A stretch of 64,000 nt of DNA from Hanleya hanleyi (GCA_036873755.1 JAVTVY010020500.1:18346-82345); one strand, 5' to 3'. Shown: positions 1 through 13,680, counted from the first letter of the stretch. Translations and numbers: made by a program. The notes: generated from the letters alone by a model not told the origin.

Positions 1-425
1 TCGTTGCTGCTGACCCACCAACAACCATAGCTGATGCAGAGCAACAATTTCACATAGCTTCTGAATCAAGTGGGATTTCTCTCCAGCCGGTGACGTTTCA
101 GAGTTCGTGCATTCCAGTGCAACCATTTCACATAGCTGAGGCATCTTGCAGAAACATTTCTCTAGCAGTTGGCGTTTTGGTGTCTTCAAGTGCAACTGTT
201 CCATGTAACTGAGGCATCTTGCAGGAACATCTCTCAAGCTCGTGGCATGCATCCTCAAGACATCTTGGGACACTTTTCCGTAGCTGGTGGCGTTTCGGAG
301 TCTTCTTCACTTTAATTGGGTCATCCTTGCTGCTGAACAAACGACCCAGAGACAGGAACGCTGTAGCGGGACTACATTCCCCAGTAATGGGATTTCCCTG
401 CACATGATATGCTAACAAATCGAGA
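1..425. repeat. Degenerate ~85-bp satellite units
   Basis: Diverged units contain the phrases ggcgttt(c/t)(a/g)gag, attccagtgcaaccatttca and ctgaggcatcttg. The same family fills 18,160-19,110 and 27,233-28,090. No gene is seen; short open frames on both strands come from the repeat. Confidence 0.75.
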
Positions 426-3400
426 TTTTCAGAGTATAATCAATTCTGTATCTTTCGTAGATGCTTGTTGAAATGAACAACATAGTAATTACTATTCGAA
501 ACATTTCGTTTAAACAGAATGTAGACTATAGTGCTACTGATACGTTTGCACCAAATTCGCAGTGATAGTGAAGCCACATGCGCGATATATTTTTTAGCAT
601 CGCACATGCTTAACGACCAGTATATTTTTTAGCATCGCACATGCTTAACGACCAGTCCCACGTGTTTAATTAACATCGCACGTGGTCAACAATCAGCCAC
701 CTGACGGCTATTATACAAGGTAAACCGGAAATATGGACTTCATGCTATGTTGTAATATATATATGGGGCATAACGGCATTGTATAACATAGAACGGGACA
801 AATGGTTATTGGCGTGCGCTATGAGGTCTGGCAGCTTTGACAGCAGATTTCTGTTGCGCAAGACCTGCCTGTCAGCTCTTCAAAGAACACCAATAAACCG
901 TCACCGACAACATAAAGTATTAAACAGAGACAGAAATAAATAAAATCGCTAACAACAGACCAGAGAAAAACAGCACCCTCTTTAACGCGCAGAAAATCCC
1001 CTCAGTAACAAATTTGGTATAGTTCAACACCAAGGCCCGGCAGTTAATTTGCGTGCTGGGTCTGAAAATTAATCTGTTATTTGTCCTGGTAATGATAGGT
1101 TTATGTTCATCTAATTGTATACGGACGTCTGTACCTGTGGTCGATCGGTGACTCTATAGGTATGGACTACCCTAACCCGTCATTTGAAAGGATCGATGAC
1201 ATCTCGGCGGCGGCGGGGACAAATTCCGGATCATAAATTATCAGGAATGGAGGCAAATTCACTCAGCTGCGAAACAAATTCTACTCCAATAAATGTTCTT
1301 CACGTTTGATGTGGATCTCGCTCATGTTACTGAAATTGATGTTTGATTGGAAAGGCGACATGTGAAATGTAATATGTAACGGCGAATTCAACTCCAGCGC
1401 AAATAAAGCCTGGGGGTATATCGGAGCGAGGCTCTCAGTCAATCTAATAACGTTAAAGCTTCGGATGAAGACATGTGTAAAGTAAGAAAATTGACCTATA
1501 ACCTTTCTGCTTCGTGTATAATCAGAAACACAATAGGCAATATGAAGCGAGCTGAATTTATTTGGCGACAATCAAATATTTGCATCAACCATTCCACACT
1601 GGTTCCTCTATGTTAACGAACGAGTGACCTAAACACATCACGATATATTTTAAATTTGACCAATTACTTCCAGACATACAGCAAAACAGAGCAGCTCTTG
1701 AATGCGTACCAATGAAGAAAGTTTCATTGATAAAGGCAAAAGCCATTCTCGGGACCCAGGTCTATCATACCTAGAGAATACGAAAGGGGAAATCTGTTGC
1801 GCTCGTGACGATGGCAGAAGCATGGTGACCAGAATGAAAGCCTTATGTCGGAGCCGGTTGAAGACGAAGGCCAGCTGATTGAAGAGGAAAACTTCTTGTT
1901 GGAAAGGGAAACTAGCGTCCTGATTGGAGACCACATGCAGGCCCTCAAAACCAGAGTTTTGGGATGGTGAGTGTTAGGGTTAAGTGTCGATATATGGGGT
2001 CTCTATACATAACCCCATGCTTTATATAGAAACACATATTGCGACACTTCACCCTATAAAGGATTAAAGAATTAAAGAAAAGGCTATATAAACTAGTATA
2101 GAACGAGAACCCGTGACAATGGACAAATCAGTCTTTTTGTCAAAGCTGTGCACTGATTAATATATTTTGACTGCCAATATAGGTATTATGAAATCAGAAA
2201 TGGTCGGATCCACTATAACAATCAGACATTACTTTCAGAGTTTGTAACCTCCTCAGTCACGGTATCTCTGACAGCAGGAGGTATACAATCGGACGCCATG
2301 AAAATGCTTAATTGAAATCCTCGTACAACTCAAGTCAAAGAGTGGCATTTTCCCTTCTTGATAATAATGCATTTATTAGCAAAATTATGTATTATAGATT
2401 GCAGTAAAGGATCTATGAAATTATGAACAAGTTCTGCGGTACACTAGTGCAATATCGCCCATCGACGTTGTCCCGTTTTCAAGTTCGGTGTTTGCTTACC
2501 GAAATCTGGTAATTTTATCCCTTGTGAGTTTTCGGTTCAGATGGCCATTAAAAAAGTCACACCTCTGCAGGTGTATATATAGCTCTTTAGGGCAAAAGAG
2601 ACCAAGTTTCCACGCGCGTCGTATAGATTTACTTACTATTTGAACACGGGCTGGCTTTTTAATGGTACCCCGTCGATAAGACATACAGTCCTTTAATGTG
2701 TACATTTTCGGGGTCAACTGTTTGACGCGTCAATTAAATCCCGAAGGCGCATCACCCAACAAATAGCTCCCTAATGTAATAGACCAGATGTAGCGCCAAA
2801 CATCAATCCTATCCAATTTCCATTACACCCTTTGAGCGTGGCCAAGACAGTGCAAGAAGTTTCACCTACAAGTTATATTGCGCCCTCTTGCGATTTTTTG
2901 TCAACAAAATATATCGGCGCAAGAATGAAAGTCTAAGAATAGACTTTAGTGTAAAGGCAGACATTAGTACCTGACGGTAACAACACCGATAGTTGGTTTG
3001 AGTAGGAATAAAGGCAACAGACAGGGTAGATATTTGATTATGGCGGAGAATATACGGCATATAGAACTACTCAATAACCGGAACAATAATGAAGAAGAGA
3101 AAACTCTATATATATTGCACAACTTCAACACATGGGTAAAATATATGCAAGGAGCATGTGCACTTCACCCATAAAGTGAGAGTTGTTGAACCGATTACAA
3201 TTTGGTTCGCAGTGTGATGGCTAAGAATGTCCTGAGCATTGGTATCCCTGCTAATACCCTTTTCTTTAGTGTCCGTCCTTAGTTGCAAATGTGGAGAAAA
3301 ATATACTAGCTGGGTTAGAAGAGGACACGCACTTCAAGCCAGCAGGAATTCTTAATATATGCTGCCACACCGACCCCAGCGGGCGTCAAATGAAGTTTTT

Positions 3401-6400
3401 GAAAGTCATTCTACCGATCCCATACATTGACAAATTTTTGCAACCTTCCGTCTAAAATGGTTTCCGGTCACCCAATGGACATTTGCTATATCCCCCTTGT
3501 GATTTCTGTGTTATTTATGTTACCCAGTGAACCCACAGCTATCCCGACAAAGTTTCACCATCCTTCAAATGTAGGTCTGTATACTACGGCATTGTCCGAC
3601 AAACCATTTTTTTCTTTTCGGTTACCCACTGTGCTCCAAATAAACTGCATGACCTAAGTTTCTTGACACCAAGGCCGTGCGGGCCATGCAAACAAACAAA
3701 CAAACAAAGAGACGTTTACTAAAATTATAATTATAACTGGCCTCGTTGGTGTTTTTAGAAAAACACATTTGCTCTTCAAGCTGTAAACGGTTGCGCCTAT
3801 TCCGTCCACCTCCAGGAAGGCTAAACTGATCTACTTATGGGAGTGATATTCACCAGATGTACTATGCATGATTCTACCTTAAAATGTCTGCCATGCAGAT
3901 CTTATTTAAGTGCATTTCACAGAGAACTGGTATCATGGACAGACAAATGAGACGGAACCACCAGTTTTTCTCTGCTTATGGAACAAGTGGGACTTGAAAA
4001 CTATTATTTCAATACGCCGTGTAACTAATCCCACTGTTCAATGTAATACATATGGAGGTGCTTGTGTCCATCATCATACCGAATCTTTTCAGACGAAAGA
4101 AGTGAAGAAGAATGGGGAAACGATTGGAGGGCGTCAAAAACTTGTCCTATCACTAAAACTGTTAAGATTCCTTGTATTTGCAAATAGTCTCCAGTAAATA
4201 CTGTAAGATTAAACACATTAGGAGAAGATTATTAGGAGGTTTAGTTGTGAAGAGTTGCGCCATGGTCCATTCATCCGATCGCCGTATATGAGAGGCAATG
4301 GAAGGACCAGCTAGACAGAAAAGATATCGGAATAAATGAGATCCTCTTTGCACACAACATGCTGGAAAGAGTCTTCTCTAATGAAAATCAATAGACGGGA
4401 TTCGTGCTGTAAGAAAGGACAGAATTCTACAGGGAAAGATGGGATTAGGAACACATCTGAAAAGGGAGGAATCAGAACGAATGCACCAACCACGTGTTCG
4501 TCTTTTCCTCCGATATAATGACACCATTTGGTTACCCTTTCGATCACTCGAGACTTACCTTGGCAATCGCATCTTCACAACATCAAGGTTTCTATCAAAG
4601 GGTTTCTATTTGTGAGCCAAAGGCGAACCCTTGCCCATCTTGCACAGCAGACTGCGTTCCGCCCACATTCCAGTCACGTGACCTAGAAAAACTGCACTGA
4701 TGGTAAAATATACCACTGAAGTGACATCATATATAGTAAAATAGATGTTTGCCAAACATTTCGATTACTTTTCAAGTCTGCATAATATCTGGATCACAAT
4801 ATATACGAGCGACACGACAAAACAACCAAATCGAGTCATATACCTCTAGCAACTATACAATTAGAAGATATCATTCATGGCTGTTTCTTTGTTTATATAG
4901 AGATGCTTGAATTTCCCTTTAATAATATCTATCCGAAATTTGGCCACACAATATATCAACAGCATATTGGTATTCCAATGGTACTAATTGTGCGCCCCTT
5001 TTGACCGACCTATATCTGTTCTCTTATGAAAACGGCTATATACAGACGCCTTTCAAAAACCGATTATTTCAAATCCTGCTCCTTCTCATTCACCAAACGC
5101 TAAATACACGATCTTTTCGCTGTCTATAATTGCTACGTAAATGACGCAGTCAAGGATATTTAGCCACCTTCACTGGATTTGAAGGAAACGACAGATAGCC
5201 CTAATAACACATCATATCTAGACCTATATTTCTATAAAACTGATGCGGGCATTCTCTCTCCTCCACTTTACAACAGGAAATATGATTACAATTTTGACAT
5301 CGCGAACTATCTCTTCCCGTACAGTAATATTCTAGTGAGACCTGGATATGGCGTGTACTAGATCCTGTGTGAACTGTCAACTTATATCACAGGATAGCAA
5401 ACTACGTGCGTAGTGTGCAAGAGCTATGACGCTACGTTTCGTAACTTGCGTCTAATTCTTCTTAACCCGGGCTAGGTGCCGTACCTCCCCATGTACTTCA
5501 AGATCCTCATGATGTTCATGTTAGGAGCCAGTTCATGTGAACAGCCACAATCAAAGTGTGACTGAGATAAATCATTCTCTAGATAACGACTTTACAACAA
5601 CAAAAATCATATGGATTAAGATTACTGATCAGCGATACGGATTTATTTTTGGAACAACATGATGTCTTCTCGGCATCAGTGAATACTGTTGACCGCTTCT
5701 CTCTAATCGGAAACTAGCCTATGTTTCTGTATACTAGGATTGTTTTCTGTATTTGCTGCTATTGCTGTTATACAAATTAGGTCTGTGGATTATGGACCCG
5801 GAAAGTCTTTAATGGACGACTGCTGAATAATGAATGACGAACTAGACGCTTGTATATTATAGATACGAATGTCTGGAAAGAGCTGCGCGGAGGCGGTATG
5901 CGAATATACGGTACTCAAACGACCGATGTCAATACAGTAATCGAATAAATAGTAAATTTCGGTTTAAGTTCAATTATAAGGCTTAGGGTCAAAGTAATTC
6001 ACTAGCACCGAGACGTGACAAATGAATTGCCGATCGTGTCAACTCGAGAAAAATCCCCGGCGACTACGACGTAATTGGAGGACGGTCTAAATGAAAGTCA
6101 AATATGCGTCAATCGAGTCTTCCAGGATGGCTTAGCGTTTGTAGGCTGATCAAGATATCGGGGAATATATTCGCTGGAATCCATACCGCATTGACTATTA
6201 GGATTAAGGCATCGAACTTTACACAATATCCCCCAACGTCTTTGGATGGGCACAATTCCGTCGACCCTTAATGTATTTACACATACCCAGGAGAGTGATT
6301 TGATTTTTCAAGACTGTTGCTAGAATCTTTAAGTTCTTAGATTGAAAAGTGATGTAATATTGTGAAGAATGTCATTTGATTAAACTGTGAATCCATTCAA

Positions 6401-6670
6401 TAATTGTACAATAATTGAAGAATTTAGCACTGGACATCATTGCATATACATATCTTGTGATACTCGACAAATACAAATTTCGAGAACACAGAGAGGTGGG
6501 TATAGTATACTAGATCATTCTCTGGTTCTCGGTCCTTCGTCAGCCAGAAGGCTTCTTCCGTGAACACAAAAAACATGCAACCAACACGCTAAAGCGAGAC
6601 GTTGGAATGAGCACATAGAAATGATTTGAAGATGGACATTTGTAAACCACGATCTTTTCAGCCGGGTGTT
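426..6670. other. Non-coding part of duplicated block A
   Basis: About 6.2 kb of mostly AT-rich, low-copy sequence with no long open frame, recognisable domain or structured RNA. Open frames are all under 100 codons and most are broken in the matching stretch 28,091-43,047. Two short direct copies of a 'ttttttagcatcgcac' motif lie near 590-650. Near 4,510 it holds the undisturbed TA target of the 5.45-kb element found in copy B. Around 3,223 it holds the empty site of the Harbinger-like element. Confidence 0.6.
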
Positions 6671-6674
6671 TCAA

Positions 6675-7385
6675 CTGGGAATGGTTCAAATGGCCAGTGG
6701 CTGTGCCTATGGACTGGGAAAGGTTCAAATGGACAGTGGCTTTAATAATGGATTGGATAGGTTCAAATGGACAGTGGTTGTGACTATGGATTGGAAATGT
6801 TCGAATGGACAGTGGCTGTGCTTACGGATAAGGCAAGGTTCAAGTGGCCGGTGGCAGTGATTATGAACTGGGAAAGGTTCAAATGGCCAGTGGCTGTGAT
6901 TATCAACTGGGAAAGGTTCAAATGGTCAGAGGCTGTGATTATGGACTGGGAAAGGTTCAAATAGACAGCGAGGAAGGTTCGATTGGACAGTATATGTCTG
7001 TATGGACTGGGAAAGGTTCAAATGGATAGTGGTTCTGATTATGGGTTGGGGAAGGTTCAAATGGACAGAAAAAAGGATGCGAGTATGGATCGAGAAAGGT
7101 TCCAATGGACAGTGGCTGTGATTTTGGATTGGGAAAGGTTCAAATGGACAGTGGCTTTGATTATTGATAGGGAAAGGTTCAAATGGACAGTAGCTTGATT
7201 ATGGATCGGCTGTGAATATGGATTGGACACGGTTCAAATGGACAGTGCATGTATGCCTGATTATGTATTAGGAAAGTTTCAAATGGACAGTTGCTGTGAT
7301 TATGGATTGGGAAAGGTTCCAGTGGACATTGGGTGTAATTATAGATTGGGAAAAGTTTAAATAGACAATGCATGTCTGTGATTAT
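6675..7385 (+). repeat. ~41-bp minisatellite, copy A
   Basis: About 17 diverged units built on ggttcaaatggacagtgg followed by ctgtgattatggactgg. Copy B of the array (43,048-43,799) has one extra unit near its centre. The open frames here shift between units and repeat the same peptide, so I do not call them coding. Confidence 0.9.
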
Positions 7386-7770
7386 GGATAGAGAATGGCT
7401 TAAACACCAATGTTCGACCAGAATGAAAACATTGCATGATCATATCAATATACAATTCTACATGCTTCTCTATTCGTCCACTAGCAGAGTAGTCGTTGAG
7501 AAACTTGTCATTATCAAACATGAAGGGTCCAGTGGTTTATTTCGTTTATTAACTGCTAAAGAACGTAAGTGTACCTTCACAGTGAGTTGCCATGGACTCC
7601 AGAACTTTGATTCCAGTACTTGGTATCAAACATTTCTATACAATGGCACACGAATAAAACCTCAGGGAAAACATTTACGAAACGTAGTATATACAAAACC
7701 GAAACATACTATACACACAACACCTTTCCCTAAGTATACACTTATATTTCGTTGTAAGAAAATAGATTAA
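7372..7770 (+). CDS. Conserved open frame of unknown function, copy A (132 codons)
   Basis: An open frame of 132 codons begins at the last minisatellite unit and runs into unique sequence, ending TAA at 7,768-7,770. I recognise no family. It is the longest non-repeat open frame in the duplicated block. Its counterpart at 43,784-44,182 keeps the frame open with only two amino-acid differences by eye (Gly-to-Arg and Gln-to-Arg). The protein is rich in Thr, Lys and His and has no signal peptide or membrane segment. The first residues come from the repeat, so if it is coding, the true start may be a later Met or a splice acceptor. It could equally be a chance open frame or an exon or transposon remnant. 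Confidence 0.25.
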   Translation: MSVIMDREWLKHQCSTRMKTLHDHINIQFYMLLYSSTSRVVVEKLVIIKHEGSSGLFRLLTAKERKCTFTVSCHGLQNFDSSTWYQTFLYNGTRIKPQGKHLRNVVYTKPKHTIHTTPFPKYTLIFRCKKID

Positions 7771-7927
7771 AACTTTGGGACAGTCAGCTTGATAAAGCAT
7801 TTCCTGTTGTGATTGTGCTGATCCCCGAATATAAAACAGATAAGGGTAGAATCAACAAGAGATTTCCTCTTGCAGTTACACTGTAACGTTTTGATGCAAA
7901 TTGTACAGTTATTTACTGTAGTTAAAG

Positions 7928-8372
7928 CACGGCGCACACGAGAGCTATCCCCTGAGCCAACGACCTCAATTGCCTGTTGTCTCAGGGGCTAGCTCTCGTA
8001 TGGTTTCAGCGCACACAGCAAAAGGTTCACCGAATTTAGTTCAGTTCCCGTGGAACAACTTCTTCAAGATCATGTGATCTTCATATGACCGAACGCGCCT
8101 AAATATGACCGTTTTGATCAGTCATGTGTACAAATCACGTGAAAATAAGATGCGTTTCATTGGCTGGTAGAATGAAACTGCTGAGCTGTAAGCTTACGTT
8201 CGTCACACACGGTGAGAATTGCGCCACGCGAGGCAGAATTATCAAACAAGTTTTCCCCGCCTCGCGAGGCGAAAACCTCACCAAAAACTGCCCGCACACG
8301 AGACCTAGCCCCTGATCCAACAGGCAATTGAGACCGTTAGCTCAGGGAATAGCTCTCGTGTACGCCGGGTTT
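7928..8372. mobile_element. Compound fold-back MITE, copy A
   Basis: The left arm starts gcacggcgcacacgagagct and the right arm ends with the inverted form near 8,370. Each arm is itself a hairpin: cacgagagct...cccctgag is answered by ctcagggg...agctctcg. A further inverted pair, with ggtgag/ctcacc and the core cgcgaggc, lies in the middle (8,210-8,282). There is no open frame and I could not settle a target-site duplication. The same element sits at the matching place in copy B (44,336-44,790), so it predates the duplication. Confidence 0.7.
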
Positions 8373-8604
8373 AGTGCAGTGAATTACAGTAAAATTTACA
8401 CCATAAGATTACAATGTATACGTTTGTGAAACCAAAACAAATTTATGTAATTCTTCACAAAAATCTGTTTCATACAAGTTTGATGATGTAAATTTTCACG
8501 GTCAAAACTGAGGCAAGATGGCGTCGACGGACATTTGAAATTGGGCTTTTGGTTGTTTTTAACGTTTTCGTATACAATTTGGTGAGAATATTTTAATATA
8601 TATA

Positions 8605-8706
8605 TATAATATGACACCTTCAACCAAAATGATATTTCGTTGTAATGTCACGGCAGATATGGTGATACTGATTAAAGGTGTCATATTTCAGATATATTAT
8701 AAAGTT
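8605..8706. mobile_element. Short fold-back hairpin, copy A
   Basis: The arms aatatgacacctt and aaggtgtcatatt are about 80 bp apart and are extended by further inverted matches, giving a ~100-bp hairpin flanked by TATA-type dinucleotides. It is a probable small MITE. The copy-B counterpart begins near 45,010. Confidence 0.55.
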
Positions 8707-10548
8707 TCTTCAAAACCATGCGCAATTACACAGACAAATGGCCACTTCCGGCTGCGAGCATTCGGGTACAAAACTCATAGGCTTTTTGGAGATTAATTCC
8801 TGGGTCCACAAACGTAACAGCAAGATGGGATTTCCTCGGGTGAGCGCCACCCTGAATTCTCTGACAATGTTTCCCAACGAGAATGTGACAACATTGGTGG
8901 ACTCGGAATTTAAGCAAATGTCCGGGATACGGTTTACAAACTCACCAATCAGCTGCCAGGATCTCCACTTCCGGTCCGGCTGCTCCAGTGCGTCTGTCCA
9001 TGCCCGAGGCGATAGAATGCATGGAAACACTCTATTAGAAAGAAAAAAGATGGACTATTCTAAAATTATACACTCATATAGGCCAAATAACATGCAGTTA
9101 AACGAGGTGAAGATATAGAGATTAAAGAATAAAATGAAAAAAAAACGATATTCCAGTCCAGTAAATTAAGGACAAAAAAACAAGCCACTGTGATCAATGT
9201 CAGTTCTTGTTTCATTCGAACGTGTGCAATTTAAATAAGTCCATCCGAGAAAATACGACACAATTACCCAATCAGAGCCTATCTAGATGGACTTGTCTAC
9301 ACGCTGGCATCCTGTAACCAAGTTTTATCTTCGCCAACTGCTTACTGTAGCAAATGCTTACTGCTCAATTTCGTCTTCATTTGTCTTAATTCTGTAGTCG
9401 GGCTTGGTATGAATGCCATGATGGAAAAATCTATCTAGTTTTTTTTATCCACATCAACTGTGCTCTAAAGGCCACTGGTTTTCAGTTATCTCCATTATAC
9501 GATCTGAACGTGGTCGATTCTATATCAGAACGAATCATAATGGAATTATTCAGATAAGGCAGCTGAATTCTAATGTACAGCTGATCTGTGAATTGTTCAC
9601 GATGGTCTGCTGTCAAATATAGCCAAACTTTGATTGAAGCTTGATAATAGAATGATAAATGACCGTCACATAACATCTAGCAAGATCTTTTTGTCAATTA
9701 TATGAACGGGCTTTAGAGGTGATCGCCCGGTGACGTTGATGAAGTCTATAAAAACGGGATGTTTGGCTTTTATACCAAAATTTTCATTTGGGCAAGAGTA
9801 GAAAATTATTGGGGCCGCTTTAAGAAAATTCTGAACAAAATGGTTTCTTACAGAATCAAAACGGTTAAATACATAGTCACGTCAGTTATATTTTGAAGGT
9901 TTTGGTTATGGAAGAAACCAAATTTGTTTCGTTGAATTTTTGATCCTGCTTGTGCGACAAAATAGCAGAATCTACTCTCGTTCAATACCGTTGTCAAGTG
10001 TGGAGGGATTATGTTGATTTTCAACAGCAGTCTTTCCATTGTTAGCCAGGAGATGGCAATGAGATTGACTGTTCGAGCATCATGATCGCCGTAGCCATTT
10101 TTGCCTTCGTCCTTGGCCAAAACGCAATCCGAACTCAAATTATGCTGCGACGGACTGCTAAATCAGTCTGGACAAATTTGCTCCCAAATCTGGCCAATCG
10201 ACCGTCTGCACCTCAGAGCTAGTTTATCTTCATCGCTCTAACATCAATACAATATCGACGAATGGAAATTTACAAGGGTCTGGCCAAATGTTGCAAAGGC
10301 TGACCAATTTGCTTTTCCGTTAAAGTATTTAGTTCCAGTACCATCGATAGGAAAGAACCACTTAGTGGATTCGTTGAGAAGTTAGGCACGTCGATTCATT
10401 AACCAAATGTGTGAATAGGAGAGCAAGTGTCCAGGAACGGCGTGTATAAGAAGCAGACAGAAGTGTCTTGAAATCGGGAACATATTTTATTTAGGGTGGA
10501 ATCGTATCGTACAAGGAGTCATCCGACATTTTTAGAAATATTGTTTCA
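8707..10548. other. Non-coding stretch, copy A
   Basis: There is no supported gene. An open frame of 146 codons at 8,678-9,118 is interrupted in the matching copy-B sequence (an indel near 45,320-45,380), which argues against coding. Confidence 0.5.
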
Positions 10549-10975
10549 TGATTCTTCAGAATATTTGGTTCTACATAGAACTATTGAACAAATACTAGTG
10601 GATCTTTGTATTGGGTTCTTCATAAGATTTTGGTTCCACTTGTGTATCAAGTAATAGACGATTAAGGGAAATGGAGGAAAGAATGGGCGACTGTCAAGGG
10701 TTAGATGATATGGATACAGAGATAAGAATATATCACGGGGAACAGATATTTATTATCAGTGGCTATATGCGTCATTGGTAGGAGTGAGCATGTGTAGGGC
10801 GGCGTGGGGGAACGGGTTACACGGCATACTATGTATGACCAGTGCCCACTGTATTACGACCGAGTGCCCAATCAAACCAAACCATCAGGCAAAGAACCAA
10901 AATTCTGACGAAGAAGGCAATAAAAAGAACCCAAATTAGTTCCATGTCGAACCAAATATTCTGAAGAACCTAGAA
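10549..10975. mobile_element. Fold-back MITE, copy A
   Basis: Inverted arms of roughly 85-90 bp: the left arm contains cttcagaatatttggttc and the right arm gaaccaaatattctgaag. The interior has no open frame, but it holds a ~75-bp stretch (10,812-10,876) related to the insertion at 14,307-14,395. The counterpart is at 47,029-47,455. Confidence 0.75.
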
Positions 10976-11824
10976 GAACAAATATCGCTGCGTCTACACA
11001 GGTAAAGCAGAACTACAATACAATGATCAAACCCTTGGAATTTACGTTACAATGGGAACAATCTCGTCGAATTTGCTGACATTTCGGACGTTCTGTTGGT
11101 GATATACTTTATCTGACTTCGTCGTGTTTCGATATAGAAAATAAACTAAAAGCAGTTCATAATCAAAGCGAGGCGGATATATTCCTATCCTTGGAGGCGA
11201 CATTAAGACTATATCTGAAAAAAAAAGAAAAAAATAGTCAGTGATAATTAAGGATTTGACGTCAGACACATAGCCTATACTCGTGTGCTGTACAACTGGG
11301 AACGGTTAATCCATCACAACAACTAGGCGCATTTGGATGCTAACCTAGAAACAATTTATTGCGATTGCGAACAACTGCTGTATAGCGATATTCGGACCCG
11401 ACAGTAACACCATAACAGTTCTCATCGTGTTGTTCCCAGAAATATTGTATTCAAGGGAGTAGATCACGTTCATTGAAGGAGTAGATCACGTTCATCAGCG
11501 GAGTAGATCACGTTAAATTTTAACAGTGCGAATATTCTTAAACTTTCAGTTATACCTTGTAGGCTAAGATAAGACAATCGGGAAATAAAAAAAACAGGGG
11601 GGATGACAATACTGTTTGTAGAAATATTGCATCATTCGTGTAGGCACTCTGTATATCATTGGAATTAGAGGAGATAAATAGCCCGCTTTCATGTTTAAAC
11701 CTCATTAAGCTAAGTTCCCAAAGCCAAATGTTCTTTAATTTACCATATGAAACAGAATTTAAATAATTCTGGCGAAATAGGAAATAAACACGTGGGGTTA
11801 CCAAATGCCAGCAGTATAACACAT
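10976..11824. other. Non-coding stretch, copy A
   Basis: Nothing gene-like is seen. Near 11,455-11,515 a short direct repeat, ggagtagatcacgttcatt, occurs about three times just before the G-rich array. Confidence 0.5.
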
Positions 11825-13390
11825 ATATGCAGCCTTTTCGGCCGATCCACCAGGGGGAGGAGGTGGGGGAATTGGACAGCATAACAGATATATGGAGCCT
11901 TTTCGGCCTATCTACCAGGGAGAGGGGTGGGGGGAATTGAAAAGTATAACAGATATATGAAGCCTTTTCGGTCCATCCACCAGGGGGAGGGGTGGGGAAA
12001 TTGGACAGTATAACAGATATATGGAGCCTTTCGGCCTATCTACCAGGGGGAGAGGTGGGGGAATTGGACAGTATAACAGATATATGGAGCCTTTTCGGCC
12101 TATCTACCAGGGGGAGGGATCGGGAAATTGGACAGTATAACAGATACATGGAGCCTTTTCGGCCTATCCACCAGGGGGAGGGGTGGGGAAATTGGACAGT
12201 ATAACAGATATATGGAGCCTTTTCGGCCTATCCACCAGGAAGAGGGGTGGGGGAATTGGACAGTATAACAGATATATGGAACCTTTTCGGCCTATCTATC
12301 AGGGAAAGGGGTGGGGGAACTGGACAGTATGACAGATATATGGAGCCTTTTCGGCCTATCCACCGGGGGGGGGATTGGACAGTATGACAGATATATGGAG
12401 CCTTTTCGGCCTATCCACCAGGGGGATGGGTGGGGGAATTGGACAGTATAACAGATATATGGAGCCTTTTCGGTCTATCCACCAGGGGGAGGGGTGGGGA
12501 AATTGGACAGTATAACAGATATATGGAGCCTTTTCGGCCTATCCACCAGGGGGAGGGGTGGGGAAATTGGACAGTATAACAAATATATGGAGCCTTTTCG
12601 GTCTATCCACCAGGGAGAGGGGTGGGGAAATTGGACAGTATAACAGATATATGGAGCCTTTTCGGCCTATCCACCAGGGGAATTGGACAGTATAACAGAT
12701 ATATGAAGCCTTTTCGGTCTATCCACCAGGGGAGGGTGGGGAATGGGACAGTATAACAGATATATGGAGCCTTTTCGGCCTATCCACCAGGGGGATGGAG
12801 CAGGGGGAATTGGACAGTATAACAGATATATGAAGCCTTTTCGGCCTATCCACCAGGGAGGGGTGGGGGGAATTGGACAGTATAACAGATATATGGGCTT
12901 GTACTGGCCTATCCACCAGGGAGGGTGGGGAATTGGACAGTATAACAGATATATGAAGCCTTTTCGGCCTATCTACCAGGGGGGGGGGGGGTGGGGGAAT
13001 TGGACAGTATAACAGATATATGGAGCCTTTTCGGTCTATCCACCAGGGGGATGGGTGGGGAAATTGGACAGTATAACAGATATATGAAGCCTTTTCGGTC
13101 TATCCACCAGGGGAGGGGTGCGGAAATCGGACAATATAACAGATATATGGAGCCTTTCGGCCTATCCATCAGGGGAAGGGGTGGAGGAAATTGGACAGTA
13201 TAATAGATATATGGAGCCTTTTCGGCCTCTCCACCAGGGGTAGGGGTGGGGGAATTGGACAGTATAACAGATATATGGAGCCTTTTCGGCCTCTACACCA
13301 GGGGGAGGGGTGGGGGAATTGGACAGTATAACAGATATATTGAGCCTTTTCGGCCTCTCCACCAGGGGTAGGGGGGTGGGAATTGGGGTG
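11825..13390 (+). repeat. ~64-bp G-rich tandem array, copy A
   Basis: About 24 units with the core ggacagtataacagatatat, then ggagccttttcggcc, then a purine tract such as gggggaggggtggggg. Most units contain four runs of at least three G. Short open frames on both strands merely repeat the unit. The copy-B array is 47,965-49,450. Confidence 0.95.
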
Positions 13391-13680
13391 AAACTGGAAA
13401 AATATGTTTGGGGATCATCTCCAAGGCATTTGTAAGATTGCCCTTTTTGCCGGATTTCAATTAGTATAAATTAGTACATATGCACCAAAAGCGTAATATC
13501 TAGCCTGAGGAGAAACCTACGACACCCCACAGAATGAAAGGCCCACATTTTCGTCGGATATACTTCACTGTGGAGCGGCTATGAATATGTATAAATGGAT
13601 CTATTGTGTCCGATATCAATATTTGTTTACTTTTTCAAGAGATGCACCTCTAGATTCATAACACGAGCACTCACAGCTAC
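13391..13680. other. Stretch between the array and the non-LTR element, copy A
   Basis: No feature is seen. It is nearly identical to 49,451-49,747. It may contain the truncated 5' end of the non-LTR element, whose true left edge I cannot place. Confidence 0.4.

Noticed and set aside
8678..9118. 146-codon open frame as a gene
   Set aside because: The matching copy-B region breaks the frame with an indel, and no domain is seen.
11992..13362. Repeat-peptide open frames in the G-rich arrays (also 48,000-49,527)
   Set aside because: Tandem-repeat artefact; frames change with unit length and occur on both strands.
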